64,000 nucleotides of DNA from JAKVCB01 sp965243695 (GCA_965243695.1 CBDEWC010000046.1:1-64000); one strand, 5' to 3'. Shown: positions 54,971 to 64,000, counted from the first letter of the stretch. Made by a program: numbers and translations. Notes: generated from the letters alone by a model not told the origin.

Positions 54971-56410
54971 CTATTTTTTGACGATCTCCACAGTCTCATC
55001 CACTGCCGAATCCTGTACCTGCTTTGTCCCATCGGGCCAGCGGACCTCAATCTCGACAGGTTCTTCCTGACTACCAAGACCGAAATGCAACGTCAGATCA
55101 TTCTGGTTACCCTCGCCGGTCCCACCCTCGACCTGACGAGTTATTCGCCGGCCACCCGCCAGGACACGAACTTGTGCGCCAATGGCAAAGGCATTCACGC
55201 CGTCGCCCTTGAGCCTCACCTTGAGCCAGTGATTATCACTGCCCAGATTACGAAACAAGAGGCCACTCGTAGCGAGGTCCAAATCACCGTCGTTATCAAA
55301 ATCTGCCCATGCAGCCTGAGTGGAACCTGGGTTTTGATGCTTGGTTCCGGATGTAACCGTAACATCGTTCAACACCCATCTTCCGTCTGGTGACTCGGCC
55401 GAACCGTTGTGAAAAAGGGCACCGTGATCGCCTCCGTATTTTGTCGTGAGAAAAAGATCGACCCATCCGTCATTGTCGTAATCGCCAAATGCGGGTGTTG
55501 CATACGATTCCTGCCAGCGGACAATCTCTCCCGGCTGCTCCTGAAAACTGAAGCCATCGTCCGTTTTCACATTGCGATAAATTTTGCACCGGTCCTGATA
55601 AGCAGGTGGATGGCTGAAATTACCGACAAACAGGTCGAGACGCCCGTCGTTGTCGAAATCGCACCACGCAGAGCCTGTGGTATGCCCCCAGGCGCCAGCG
55701 TCACCATCACCATCGACGTTACCAAGGGCCGCGGCAACGTCGGTAAACTCAAAGTTCCCGTCGTTGCGGAAAAGATAATTTGGTTGCAACCGATAGTTCG
55801 ACACGTAAATGTCCAGATCGCCATCCTCGTCGTAGTCTGCGCAGGTCACGCCACGAGCCCGTCGTATCTGTGGCGTCTGCCAGACTCGGGTAAACGATTT
55901 TCCGCCGTTGTTCCGAAAAATCACATCATGCCATTCGTGGTCTGATTCCCAAAGTTCGTAGCCCGTGATGTAAAGATCGAGGTAGCCGTCGCCGTTGAAA
56001 TCACCCCAGGCGGCACTACGGCAGATCCGCATGGGGCGCGAATCGAGAATGCCCCTCACATCGGTAAAACCATCTGCCCCGTCATTTCGCAACAGTGGAC
56101 CTTCAGTATACAAATAGAGGTCCAGGTCACCGTCGTTATCGTAGTCTCCCCAGATGCCAGGGCCTTCAAACGGACCATCCACTTGGACAAACGTGCCGCC
56201 GACATTTCGCCACAACACATCACTGTATGCATCGACCCACCCATCATTGTCAAAGTCACCCCAGGCGACTTCGGTACAGCAAAACCCTTTTATACCCACT
56301 GCTTCCGTAACCTCTTCAAACTTCGTATCCCCAACTGCGGTTCCAGGCATGAGCAGGGGAAGTGTGCAACAAACTAACGAGAGCAAACTGTCAACGTATC
56401 GACTTTGCAT
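54971..56410 (-). CDS. FG-GAP/VCBS repeat protein with ASPIC/UnbV domain
   Basis: The 479-residue secreted protein starts at ATG 56410 with a signal peptide (LLSLVCCTLPLLMPGTAVG). At least six FG-GAP-type repeats with calcium-loop motifs (FDNDGWVDA, YDNDGDLDLYL, FNGDGYLDLYI, YDEDGDLDIYV) form a predicted beta-propeller. The C-terminal ASPIC/UnbV domain has GVNAFAIGAQVRV and GLGSQEEPVEIEVRWPDG. Such proteins are very common in planctomycetes; a surface binding role is assumed. Confidence 0.9.
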   Translation of the reverse strand: MQSRYVDSLLSLVCCTLPLLMPGTAVGDTKFEEVTEAVGIKGFCCTEVAWGDFDNDGWVDAYSDVLWRNVGGTFVQVDGPFEGPGIWGDYDNDGDLDLYLYTEGPLLRNDGADGFTDVRGILDSRPMRICRSAAWGDFNGDGYLDLYITGYELWESDHEWHDVIFRNNGGKSFTRVWQTPQIRRARGVTCADYDEDGDLDIYVSNYRLQPNYLFRNDGNFEFTDVAAALGNVDGDGDAGAWGHTTGSAWCDFDNDGRLDLFVGNFSHPPAYQDRCKIYRNVKTDDGFSFQEQPGEIVRWQESYATPAFGDYDNDGWVDLFLTTKYGGDHGALFHNGSAESPDGRWVLNDVTVTSGTKHQNPGSTQAAWADFDNDGDLDLATSGLLFRNLGSDNHWLKVRLKGDGVNAFAIGAQVRVLAGGRRITRQVEGGTGEGNQNDLTLHFGLGSQEEPVEIEVRWPDGTKQVQDSAVDETVEIVKK

Positions 56411-56475
56411 TTCAACCACACTTTCTTTCCTGGATGACTCACTTTTATCTGGGGCACCAACGGCCACCAGATCGT

Positions 56476-56700
56476 TCAATCGCAGCTACCCTGCTCGTCT
56501 AAAGACGGAAACCGGTAAAGCTGACCAGACACCAGACTGCTAAATGCATTCGACCGTGTCGTGTCATTGCTGGCATCCTCCTGGATGCCAACACCCGCTG
56601 CCTTGACACCTACTCGAGCAACCGCCAGTGGCAAAGCCTGCCCAATGCCAGAGACAACTCCTGTTACTATCGCCGTTGGATTCTTAAGCGTCACAGTCAT
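56476..56700 (-). pseudogene. Remnant of a short-chain dehydrogenase/reductase
   Basis: A 74-residue frame begins with the SDR cofactor motif TAIVTGVVSGIGQALPLAVARVGV (TGxxxGxG) and the second strand (AAGVGIQEDA). It then runs into unrelated sequence and stops, so the remaining three quarters of the enzyme, including the Tyr-Lys pair, is missing. It is best read as the truncated 5' end of a lost gene. It abuts the ASPIC/UnbV gene. Confidence 0.6.
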
Positions 56701-57006
56701 TGGTTGACTCCCATTCTCGACAAGTTCTCCATCATGATGCCAGCGGCACCCTGGCAGGTCCTATGGATGATACACTGGTAAATTCTGCCCCAAAAGTGCC
56801 TATCAAAAGCCAGGGCCCTAATGCGTCCTGCAGTGGTTTGGCTAACGTTCGCAAAATGCTGTACGGCCGAATTGTTGTACGGCCGGAAACTTCGTACGAT
56901 TAACCTTGTTTTCGGATCCTTGCTGGTCACCAGGCACGAAGTTGAATCGCTTTTTTAGCTATTCCGTGGCAACCAGAAAACTCTGCCATCACGAGGGAGG
57001 TTTGCT
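56701..57006. other. Gap upstream of the BKACE gene
   Basis: 306 bases between the SDR remnant and the BKACE start. No gene was recognised; a GGGAGG Shine-Dalgarno sequence sits at its right end. Confidence 0.5.
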
Positions 57007-57942
57007 GTGAATTCGCAGCCCAACATCATTATTTCCTGCGCTATCACTGGCGCGATCCATACACCGACAATGTCCCAGTACTTGCCAGTCACCCCCGAAC
57101 AGATCGCAGAACAATCGATCGAGGCAGCTCGCGCCGGCGCAGCGATTGTGCACCTGCACGCACGGGATCCAAAAGATGGCCGACCCACACCAGATCCCGA
57201 CGTGTTTCGGCAATTTGTGCCACAAATCAAAGAGGCTACCGATGTGGTGATCAACATAACCACCGGTGGCGGACATGGCATGACCGTTGAGCAGCGACTT
57301 GCTGCGGCCATGTCTCTCGAGCCAGAAATGTGCTCGCTGAATATGGGCTCAATGAATTTTGGTTTATTCCAATTACTTCCCCGCTATCAAACGTGGAAAT
57401 ATGACTGGGAACCAAAACATCTTGAAAACACAAGGGATTACATCTTTAAGAACACGTTCAAGGATATCGAAACGATCCTCCTTCAGCTGGGCCAGGGTTG
57501 CGGAACACGGTTTGAGTTCGAGTGCTACGATGTAGGGCATCTTTACACGCTCGCCCATTTTCTTGAGCAAGGCCTGGTCAAGCCACCCCTGTTTATCCAG
57601 ACCATCTTTGGCGTCATGGGTGGCATTGGTCCCGATCCGGAAAACCTGTTGCACATGAAACGGATTGCCGACAAACTCTTTGGTGACGATTACCTGTGGT
57701 CGATTCTAGCCGCCGGGCGACACCAACTGCGCCTTTGCACAATGGGGGCCGCCATGGGCGGCCATGTCCGCGTCGGATTGGAAGACAACCTTTATCTGGC
57801 CAAGGGAGAACTTGCCCAGTCCAATGCTGCGCTGGTCCACCGGATGCGCGAGATTCTGGAAGGTCTCTCACTCCCGATCGCAACTTCATCTGAAGTCCGC
57901 CAGCGACTGCAACTGAAGGGAAAGACGGCTGTCAGTTTCTGA
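57007..57942 (+). CDS. BKACE-family beta-keto acid cleavage enzyme
   Basis: The family (DUF849) cleaves beta-keto acids with acetyl-CoA, as in 3-keto-5-aminohexanoate cleavage of lysine fermentation. The 311-residue TIM barrel has the zinc-binding AAIVHLHARDPKDG, the strand INITTGGG, and the glycine-rich GHVRVGLEDNLYL. It starts at GTG 57007 with GGGAGG nearby. The substrate varies widely in this family. It is a single-gene unit followed by a hairpin. Confidence 0.9.
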   Translation: MNSQPNIIISCAITGAIHTPTMSQYLPVTPEQIAEQSIEAARAGAAIVHLHARDPKDGRPTPDPDVFRQFVPQIKEATDVVINITTGGGHGMTVEQRLAAAMSLEPEMCSLNMGSMNFGLFQLLPRYQTWKYDWEPKHLENTRDYIFKNTFKDIETILLQLGQGCGTRFEFECYDVGHLYTLAHFLEQGLVKPPLFIQTIFGVMGGIGPDPENLLHMKRIADKLFGDDYLWSILAAGRHQLRLCTMGAAMGGHVRVGLEDNLYLAKGELAQSNAALVHRMREILEGLSLPIATSSEVRQRLQLKGKTAVSF

Positions 57943-57948
57943 GCCTGC

Positions 57949-57975
57949 GATCCGCACCGCACAGGACTGCGGATC
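57949..57975 (+). terminator. Possible terminator-like hairpin after BKACE
   Basis: GATCCGCA and its complement enclose an 11-base loop a few bases after the stop. There is no T-run, so termination is doubtful. Confidence 0.3.
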
Positions 57976-58100
57976 CTAAAGAATGCCGCCAGGTGGAATC
58001 TCCATGCATTCACGTGCTGCCGTTGTTCCGCGCACCGCCGCATGATCGCCGCAGGGCTCAAAATAGCCTTTTCAACGATTGTCGCCGACTGGTACTCGCA

Positions 58101-58952
58101 CTAGTGATCGTACTCTAGATCCAACCGAACACCGAATTGCCGAAGCTGCTCAAGCTGCTCTTGAGCCGCTGGGCTGTCGAGTGGATTCGCGCCCAGGTAG
58201 AGTCTCCAAAACATGGCGAACCGGTTTGATCCATCCCGATCCTCTTGGGCAAGTTTCACCAATGGCGCCAAATCCGAGATCTGGTTTCCTTGCAAATAGG
58301 TTGCATACGCGCCACTGCCCGATGGCAAGGACGAAATATCGTCAATCTGATTGTGTGCCAGACCAAGACTCATTAACCACGCCTGGTTTCCCAACGGCCC
58401 GATGTCGCTAATTTGATTGTGGTTGAGGTATAGTGAAGACAACTTCTCCAAGCTGGCCACCGGCTCTACCGATTTAATTTTGTTATGTGAAGCGTACAAG
58501 TTAGAGAGCGCTACAAGCGATTCGATCCCGTCAAGTTTCTCAACTTGATTATGCTCAATGTTCAAATACTGAAGCTTTACCAGCGCACCGAGGGAACTTA
58601 CGTCCGCAATTTTGTTGTTGGAAAGATCCAGTGACTGCACAAGGTTACATGCAGCCAGCGGTGCAACATTTTGAATCTTGTTGTTCGCCAGTTTCACTTC
58701 GCGAAGATTGCTACAGTGCTCTAGCCCGGCAAGATCCTCGATTTCACGCCCATTGGCCTGCAAAAAGTAAATGTTCTTCAAGTCCTCAAGGGTAATCTCC
58801 TCCCCTTCACTCTGTTTCTTTGCCTTGATCTCGAGAATCACGGCACGAAGATTTTCATCTGGCACGTTGACCGAATCGTCGTCTGCTATAAGTGGTGCAG
58901 CACCACACCCCAGTATCACTAACCACAATCCAAAAACTCTCTGGCGGTTCAT
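58101..58952 (-). CDS. Secreted leucine-rich-repeat protein (internalin-like)
   Basis: The 283-residue protein has a signal peptide (VFGLWLVILGCGAAPLIA). The Cys at about residue 16 could be a lipobox. A short helical cap follows, then about eight 22-residue leucine-rich repeats of the SDS22/internalin type (LREVKLANNKIQNVAPL, LQYLNIEHNQVEKLDGI). It predicts an extracytoplasmic binding solenoid; the ligand is unknown. Confidence 0.87.
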   Translation of the reverse strand: MNRQRVFGLWLVILGCGAAPLIADDDSVNVPDENLRAVILEIKAKKQSEGEEITLEDLKNIYFLQANGREIEDLAGLEHCSNLREVKLANNKIQNVAPLAACNLVQSLDLSNNKIADVSSLGALVKLQYLNIEHNQVEKLDGIESLVALSNLYASHNKIKSVEPVASLEKLSSLYLNHNQISDIGPLGNQAWLMSLGLAHNQIDDISSLPSGSGAYATYLQGNQISDLAPLVKLAQEDRDGSNRFAMFWRLYLGANPLDSPAAQEQLEQLRQFGVRLDLEYDH

Positions 58953-59474
58953 TTGTTGTAATTCCCTTGCGGTCTACATGAATAAAAAATCGAACTCGGC
59001 GGGATGAAGATATAACACCGGCTGCAAGTCACACTTCTTGTCGGTCAACAAACCCTTTGCCTTGGCGAATAACCGGACACCCTCACGAAGAGGTGGTACC
59101 CCTGTAAAACACCTGCCAAAAGACCACTGGACGGAAGGTTTCCCGTAGCTTTATTTTAAATACTCCGTTTCAAGGTGCAAGATCCCCGTTTAACAACTGG
59201 GATGCTCACCTTGGCACACAATTGCCGGGCATTTTCCATTTTTGCCCCGTGTCTCCCGTACTCGGTCTCTACAACTACCGACAGAAAGGGAGCGGCTTCG
59301 CTTAAACGGTTCCAGAGAAGTGATCCGATCGCAGGGTCCGCGCCCAGCGACACTTGGGTACCCCCAATCTCAAATGTTCCCTCACCACCACTATTTTACA
59401 GGCAAACTCACGTGCGTGTTTTACGTGTCGAAAAAGCAGGCGAATGCAAGAAAGTGAACCCTCAAAACAGGAAT
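58953..59474. other. Intergenic gap of 522 bases, no gene seen
   Basis: Lies between the LRR gene start and the permease stop, both on the minus strand. No gene, repeat or terminator was recognised. Confidence 0.5.
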
Positions 59475-61097
59475 TCATCGCATCTCCTCCTGGTCTGCCT
59501 GACGTGCCGCCTCAATCTCGTCCAGATAAACCTTTGTCCGCTCTGGTGCAATGGCAAGCCGGCGAGCAATAAAAAAGCAAACCAGGGACCAAACGACCAC
59601 ACCAACAAGTCCCTCTAGATCGCTAATCTTTTCCCCGCCACCATGCCCGCCAAGCCAGGTAAACACCACTAGCCCCACTAAAAACAGAAGGATCCAAAAT
59701 GACGATAGCATGTCGGTCCGCTCACCGCGCAAAGTCTGTGCACCAAGAAACAGAACGCCACAAACGCCAAATACAAGCGCTAATTTCCAGACCACAGCCC
59801 ATCCCGTAAAGTAGATCAGCAGCCCGCAAATCACAAAAGCCAGGGGACAAACCACTTGGGCCAGGGATAACCGGAAAGGTCGCTCCAGGTCGGGAAGCTG
59901 CCGTCGCAACGCCAACACGCTAAGCGGCCCCATGGCATAGGCAATCACGACGACAGCCGTCAAAAAAGCAACTAGATCTTGCCAACCTGGAAAGGGAAGA
60001 AAGAGACAAAGCCCGACAGGAAATGAGAATGCGATCAATAACCCTGGCGAGTGATAACGACCCAAGCGACTAAGACGACGTGGAAGATAGCGATCATGGC
60101 TCATGCCACAAACCACGCGCACACTCGAACCGAGATTGATCAACCCTGCACCCAGCGGAGAAATAATTGCTCCGGCAAAGACAACGTAAAACAACCAGAC
60201 GGCACCAAGGCTTTTTGCCAACCCGGCCATGGGACCTACTTGGTCGGTGAAATCAAGCTCTTTCCAGTTTCCTGGAGTAGGAAAATTAGCTGGCCTCAAA
60301 CCTGCCAGAAAGGCTATCTGCAAGCCGAGATAACAGAGCATACAAAAGAAAATCGATGCGATCACTGCAATTGGGACATCCCGTTGGGGATTTTTGGACT
60401 CGCCGGATGCAATCGCCGCATGCTGGAACCCGGTGAATGCGTACACCACGCCTCCATACGCTAAGGCGCGAAAGATACCTTCTAAGCCGTAAGGGGCAAA
60501 GCCCCCTTCCTTGATGCTGTCGAACATTTCCCAATGAAAAGCGATGACCATTAATGAAACGGTAACAACAACCACCAATGCAATTTTGACCCAGGTAAGA
60601 CCGCTGTTAATGCGGGCAAAAAGTTTGATTCCCCGCCAGTTAATTAGTGAAAAAACAATCCAGAGCACCGCAGCGCATAAAAATCCGCAAAGCGTCAAGG
60701 GATGGGAAATGGTATGTCCATCTGCACCCAATTGCTGATCGGTTAACCAGGGAAAATAGATGGACGCGTACTGCATGACAGCCTGTACTTCAGCCGCCAC
60801 GATGACCGTAAAAGTCAGCCAGGAAGCAAGCGAGGCAAAAAAGCCGGCCGTTCGGCCATAAGAAAGTAGCGAATAACGAGTGATGCCCCCGTTCATGGGC
60901 ATCATGGCGCCAAGCTCGGCAAAAGTGAGCGCCACGACCATGATGGCCAACCCACCTATGACCCAGGCAATCAAAGCTGCCGGTCCGGCTAATTGCACTG
61001 CATAGAGCGGGCCAAACAGCCAACCCGATCCCAGGATGCCGCCAATCGAGACAAACAGTAACCCGATAAGTCCAAGATGGCCACGTTGGTCGGGCAT
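59475..61097 (-). CDS. APC-superfamily amino acid permease
   Basis: The 540-residue inner-membrane transporter has about twelve to fourteen spans. The N-terminal unwound helix signature is GGILGSGWLFGPLYAVQLAG, and GALIAWVIGGLAIMVVAL and the FAELGAMMPMNGGITRYS motif follow. A C-terminal charged tail is cytoplasmic. It probably imports an amino acid or amine. It lies downstream of the sugar kinase cluster on the same strand, 253 bases from it. Confidence 0.9.
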   Translation of the reverse strand: MPDQRGHLGLIGLLFVSIGGILGSGWLFGPLYAVQLAGPAALIAWVIGGLAIMVVALTFAELGAMMPMNGGITRYSLLSYGRTAGFFASLASWLTFTVIVAAEVQAVMQYASIYFPWLTDQQLGADGHTISHPLTLCGFLCAAVLWIVFSLINWRGIKLFARINSGLTWVKIALVVVVTVSLMVIAFHWEMFDSIKEGGFAPYGLEGIFRALAYGGVVYAFTGFQHAAIASGESKNPQRDVPIAVIASIFFCMLCYLGLQIAFLAGLRPANFPTPGNWKELDFTDQVGPMAGLAKSLGAVWLFYVVFAGAIISPLGAGLINLGSSVRVVCGMSHDRYLPRRLSRLGRYHSPGLLIAFSFPVGLCLFLPFPGWQDLVAFLTAVVVIAYAMGPLSVLALRRQLPDLERPFRLSLAQVVCPLAFVICGLLIYFTGWAVVWKLALVFGVCGVLFLGAQTLRGERTDMLSSFWILLFLVGLVVFTWLGGHGGGEKISDLEGLVGVVVWSLVCFFIARRLAIAPERTKVYLDEIEAARQADQEEMR

Positions 61098-61350
61098 GGA
61101 TGGGGTGCCTTCTATCTCTTTTCAGGACAAGCGGGAAATCACGCTCTGGAAGCGGTACATCCTCATTGAGAAGCAGTTCCTTATTATTATGTCTACCCGG
61201 TTTCACGGGCTAAAAAAACCATGGAACGTGCACAGAAAGACCACCTTGTCGACCCATCTCTGTATTCCACGACAAAAAACAGGGGGGTGCTAAGTTCAAG
61301 GGCCAGACACCAAAGAATCACAGGCCCCAGCCCGCGCAAACGCCACACCC

Positions 61351-62637
61351 TCACACCAGCCTGGCGGCAATTCTTGCCGCGCCTACCGAGGCGTGACTCG
61401 AGAGGGCCGTGGAGACTGGCACACCCAGCTTTGCCTCACGGATCTTTGTCCACCCTTTATTTTTCGCGCCTCCTCCGGCAGTAAAAACCCGTCGAAGTTC
61501 TGGTGATCCGAGATCCCGTAAAGCGGCGTAGCCAACTCTCTCGATTTCACTCATACCTTCAAGCATTGCCTGGAAAAATTTTAGATCGCTCTTTGGACGC
61601 GGTTCAAGCCGCGGTTGCAAATTGGGGTCCGATATCGGGAACCGCTCTCCAGGACTGGAGAGCGGATAGTAGTCGAGCCCGGTTAGGTTCCGGGAATCGA
61701 GGCCCTGCTCCATCTGGCTCATCTGCTCGGTCGTAAAATGGTCGAGCAGCACACCTCCGCCCGTGTTAGAAGCTCCTCCAGCCAACCACATCTCTTTGAT
61801 GCGGTGGCTATAAATACCACGGGCCGCGTCTGACACCGGCTGATCTGACAGGAATTTGATAGCGAGCGTCGTGCCTAGCGACGTCACCCCCTCTCCGACC
61901 TCCGATGCGCCGGCTGCCAGAAACGCAGCGTTACTGTCGGTCACGCCGGCGATGACTTCCAACTCTTTACAAAAGCCGAATTCCGAGACACTCTCGTCGC
62001 TGACGACTCCAAACAAATCGCCTACAGGACAAACCGCCGGAAGCAACTCGGTCTTGACACCCGCCGCAGAAAACCAGCCTGGCCATTCTCGCCGCTCGAG
62101 GTCATACCCCATCTTCAAAACATTCGTTTCGTCCGACACTCCACCTCGCCGCATCAGCATGGCTGCAATCCAATCGGCCTGGTGACACGCAAATCTTGCT
62201 CCTTCGCTGCCCGGTTGTTTTTGCAGAAACAAGAGTCTCGCCAAACCTGAACTTGCCCCTTGGGCGATCGAATCTTCGGGGGCGTGGGCTGCAATTGCTT
62301 TGGCTTCTTCATCAAAGCTTGAAGAGTTGTACATGTAGCCAAGGGTCAAAGGCGTCAGCCCACTGTCAGCCAGCAAAGTCGTACCGGAAGTACCATCGAC
62401 GGCAAGGGCTTTGATTTCATGCATCGAGTACCCTGCAGTCCGCAGAGTCTCGACCTGTTTTCCAAGGCACTGGCGAACCGCTTCCCACCAAATCTTTGGG
62501 TCCTGGCAAGGGCGATCCTCCACTCGCACAGGAACTTCCATGGGAACGGACGCCGCCGCAACCTCCATACCATTGGCATCGATCACAGCCGTTCGTACGC
62601 CTGTCGTCCCTACGTCAATCCCCATAAAGAACGACAT
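61351..62637 (-). CDS. FGGY-family carbohydrate kinase
   Basis: The 428-residue sugar kinase has the N-terminal phosphate motif MGIDVGTTGVRTAV, the substrate segment ALAVDGTSGTTLL, and the C-terminal GGGAKNKGW. It is shorter than xylulokinase (509 residues) and differs in the substrate segment, so it is a distinct pentulose/hexulose kinase. The aldolase gene ends three bases before its start. The pair suggests phosphorylation followed by aldol cleavage of a ketose. Confidence 0.87.
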   Translation of the reverse strand: MSFFMGIDVGTTGVRTAVIDANGMEVAAASVPMEVPVRVEDRPCQDPKIWWEAVRQCLGKQVETLRTAGYSMHEIKALAVDGTSGTTLLADSGLTPLTLGYMYNSSSFDEEAKAIAAHAPEDSIAQGASSGLARLLFLQKQPGSEGARFACHQADWIAAMLMRRGGVSDETNVLKMGYDLERREWPGWFSAAGVKTELLPAVCPVGDLFGVVSDESVSEFGFCKELEVIAGVTDSNAAFLAAGASEVGEGVTSLGTTLAIKFLSDQPVSDAARGIYSHRIKEMWLAGGASNTGGGVLLDHFTTEQMSQMEQGLDSRNLTGLDYYPLSSPGERFPISDPNLQPRLEPRPKSDLKFFQAMLEGMSEIERVGYAALRDLGSPELRRVFTAGGGAKNKGWTKIREAKLGVPVSTALSSHASVGAARIAARLV

Positions 62638-62640
62638 GCT

Positions 62641-63663
62641 TCAGCCTTCTCTTTTGGTCAACAGCTGGCGGTATTTTTCTGCGTCCCAGTCAAGCAGTTC
62701 CGCTTCCGCCTCCTCGCCAATGGGCACCAAGGTCCAGTCGATGGGAATGCGACTTAAGACATTGAAAATACATTCCAGCATCATCCGCTGCGCAGAGGTT
62801 GCATCGGACTTGATGTAAACGGCCTGCCCCTCAACCAGGACTGCGGGAACTGGAAACAACGCTGGATCGAGTTCAGAAAATTGACGTGGCGACACGACCG
62901 GCAAGGCTGGCCCGAGAAATACCACGTGATCTGGATAATAGGTACCCGAAGTCGCTCGGCCCAACATAATTGGGTCGTGCACCAGCGTTGCTACCGCAGG
63001 CACTTCTTCCCATCCCTCAACCTCCCATCCCTCAACCTCCCATCTCCCAGCGACGGACCCGACATTCGTGTCGCTGGTACCCACCAGGACAGGCACATTC
63101 AAACGCTGCTCGACCTCGTCAATCAGTCGCTCGATTTCTCCGATCGTTTCACCAACGACAATAACCCCATGGTTTTCCAGAACAACGACCTGAACAGGGT
63201 CGTGACCGACGGCGGCTTGAATGGCCCTGGTCAGCGGAATACCTGGCTTCCTGTAGGGCACCGAAACCCACGTTAGTCCCTCCAGCTTACCCGCCAGCGA
63301 CGCTCGTCCTTCAACGGCAATTGCATGGACAATCGTTGCCACCGAGTGGAAGTGAAAGACCAGGCGCTGCTCGAACATTGCGTGAAAAGTCGTCTCGATA
63401 GATGGTCGCAACCCGCCATCCGAATCGACCAACGCCGAGCGACAGCTTCCATCTCCGGCACCATCAAGTTCCTGAAGGGCTTTGGCTGGATCGACTGCCA
63501 CAAAGATGTTCTTATCGTGCGCCTCCACCAGTTCCGTACCCGATGCCTTGATCCACATTTGACCATCAAGCTTGACCGATGTGTTACCCCCGGGCCCCTG
63601 AACCAGAAGTGGGTCGGCGCCGATTTTTTGTGACAGATCAATAAATTCTGCAGGCAGTTTCAT
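62641..63663 (-). CDS. Class II aldolase/adducin-family protein
   Basis: The 340-residue protein has the phosphate-binding GPGGNTSVK, the catalytic Glu in PSIETTFHAMF, the zinc-binding HFHS, and the third ligand in VLENHGVIVV. The family includes fuculose-, rhamnulose- and ribulose-phosphate aldolases and epimerases. It is longer than the 215-275 residues of those enzymes because of a C-terminal region of about 130 residues, partly built from a repeated VEGWE. It lies between a HAD phosphatase and a sugar kinase with 3-base gaps, so it is part of a tight operon. Confidence 0.85.
   Translation of the reverse strand: MKLPAEFIDLSQKIGADPLLVQGPGGNTSVKLDGQMWIKASGTELVEAHDKNIFVAVDPAKALQELDGAGDGSCRSALVDSDGGLRPSIETTFHAMFEQRLVFHFHSVATIVHAIAVEGRASLAGKLEGLTWVSVPYRKPGIPLTRAIQAAVGHDPVQVVVLENHGVIVVGETIGEIERLIDEVEQRLNVPVLVGTSDTNVGSVAGRWEVEGWEVEGWEEVPAVATLVHDPIMLGRATSGTYYPDHVVFLGPALPVVSPRQFSELDPALFPVPAVLVEGQAVYIKSDATSAQRMMLECIFNVLSRIPIDWTLVPIGEEAEAELLDWDAEKYRQLLTKREG
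63008..63045. repeat. 15-bp tandem repeat x2.5 in the aldolase gene
   Basis: Two perfect 15-bp units and a partial third encode WEVEG repeats in the segment after the aldolase core. The frame is kept. Confidence 0.88.
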
Positions 63664-63666
63664 TCG

Positions 63667-64000
63667 TCAGGCCAAAAACTCGAGGCTATAGGTCGGAGCA
63701 CTTAACCCATGTTGGGCCACCAGCCTGTCAGTCACTTGCAATAATTCGTCGTTATTTTTGGCGTCGCTAAAATCATCCGCATGAATACCCTCTCGAATAA
63801 ACGCCGACTGCATGCCAGCTTTTTGCGCGCCGGCGATATCGTGCTCAAGGCTGTCGCCCACCATGAGAAAACGATCTGCGGGTAATCCAGGAAAGCTTCG
63901 CGCGACTGCTCGAAAAACCGGCAGGTGAGGCTTGCCATACCAAATGACTTCACCCCCCATGTCGGCGTATCGCTGGGCAAGAGCTCCCGGCGAAATGACC
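63667..64000 (-). CDS. HAD-superfamily class IIA phosphatase, partial (5' end beyond window)
   Basis: The open frame runs off the right edge: the codons before the first internal ATG (63960) read ISPGALAQRYADMGG, in keeping with HAD-IIA proteins. The visible C-terminal 111 residues contain YGKPHLPVF and the motif LMVGDSLEHDIAGAQKAGM. The N-terminal nucleophile motif lies outside. It is the first visible gene of the sugar kinase/aldolase operon and probably acts on a sugar phosphate. Confidence 0.82.
   Translation of the reverse strand, partial: VISPGALAQRYADMGGEVIWYGKPHLPVFRAVARSFPGLPADRFLMVGDSLEHDIAGAQKAGMQSAFIREGIHADDFSDAKNNDELLQVTDRLVAQHGLSAPTYSLEFLA

Overview
The window looks like chromosome from a member of the Planctomycetota, most likely the Pirellulales group. 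This rests on the gene content: a DUF1571 secreted protein, a J-like membrane protein with a planctomycete-style N-terminus, FG-GAP/ASPIC-UnbV and PEP-CTERM proteins, a CX4CH secreted protein, and a lipid A cluster (LpxC, LpxA) beside an OmpH/Skp chaperone. Base composition looks moderately GC-rich. I see no rRNA, tRNA, insertion sequence, CRISPR array or prophage gene.

Layout. 1-7.1 kb: a ketoacyl synthase/acyl carrier protein pair (ACP cut by the left edge), a solute-binding lipoprotein, xylulokinase, and a citrate-synthase-family/methylisocitrate-lyase pair. 7.1-13.4 kb: a polytopic membrane protein, a Nudix hydrolase, a HAD phosphatase, a secreted CX4CH protein, acylphosphatase and an ABC-2 permease. 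13.4-17.1 kb: an outer-membrane operon on the minus strand (ompH, lpxC, lpxA and an oxidoreductase overlapping lpxA). 17.5-25.7 kb: an M28 peptidase, a receiver protein, an FHA-GAF histidine kinase, a metallo-beta-lactamase-fold hydrolase, the DUF1571 protein and a frameshifted J-like protein. 26.2-34.7 kb: a DMT exporter, a cupin, a second Nudix protein, cysteine desulfurase and A-type Fe-S carrier, an orphan Flp pilin, queA, a glycosyltransferase and rsmH.

34.7-46.8 kb is a Tad/Flp pilus locus on the minus strand. In transcription order it runs Flp pilin, prepilin peptidase, CpaB, secretin, CpaE, TadA ATPase, TadB, TadC, a lineage-type small secreted protein, a TadD-like TPR protein and an HspQ-like protein. 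A 12-bp tandem array of 12 copies lies between cpaE and tadA.

47-53 kb holds secreted proteins. Two cassettes share an upstream element, related PEP-CTERM coding modules and near-identical terminators. In the first cassette the PEP-CTERM module is fused in frame to a second secreted module: a metzincin-like protease with its own signal peptide and PEP-CTERM tail. This is the most unusual gene in the window.

53-64 kb: a YrbL-like protein, a PhyH dioxygenase, an ASPIC/UnbV repeat protein, a short SDR remnant, a BKACE enzyme, an LRR protein, an APC permease, and a sugar kinase/class II aldolase/HAD phosphatase cluster that runs off the right edge.

A recurring theme is short perfect or near-perfect tandem duplications. 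Those inside genes have lengths divisible by three and sit in signal peptides or linkers; those outside genes do not follow that rule.
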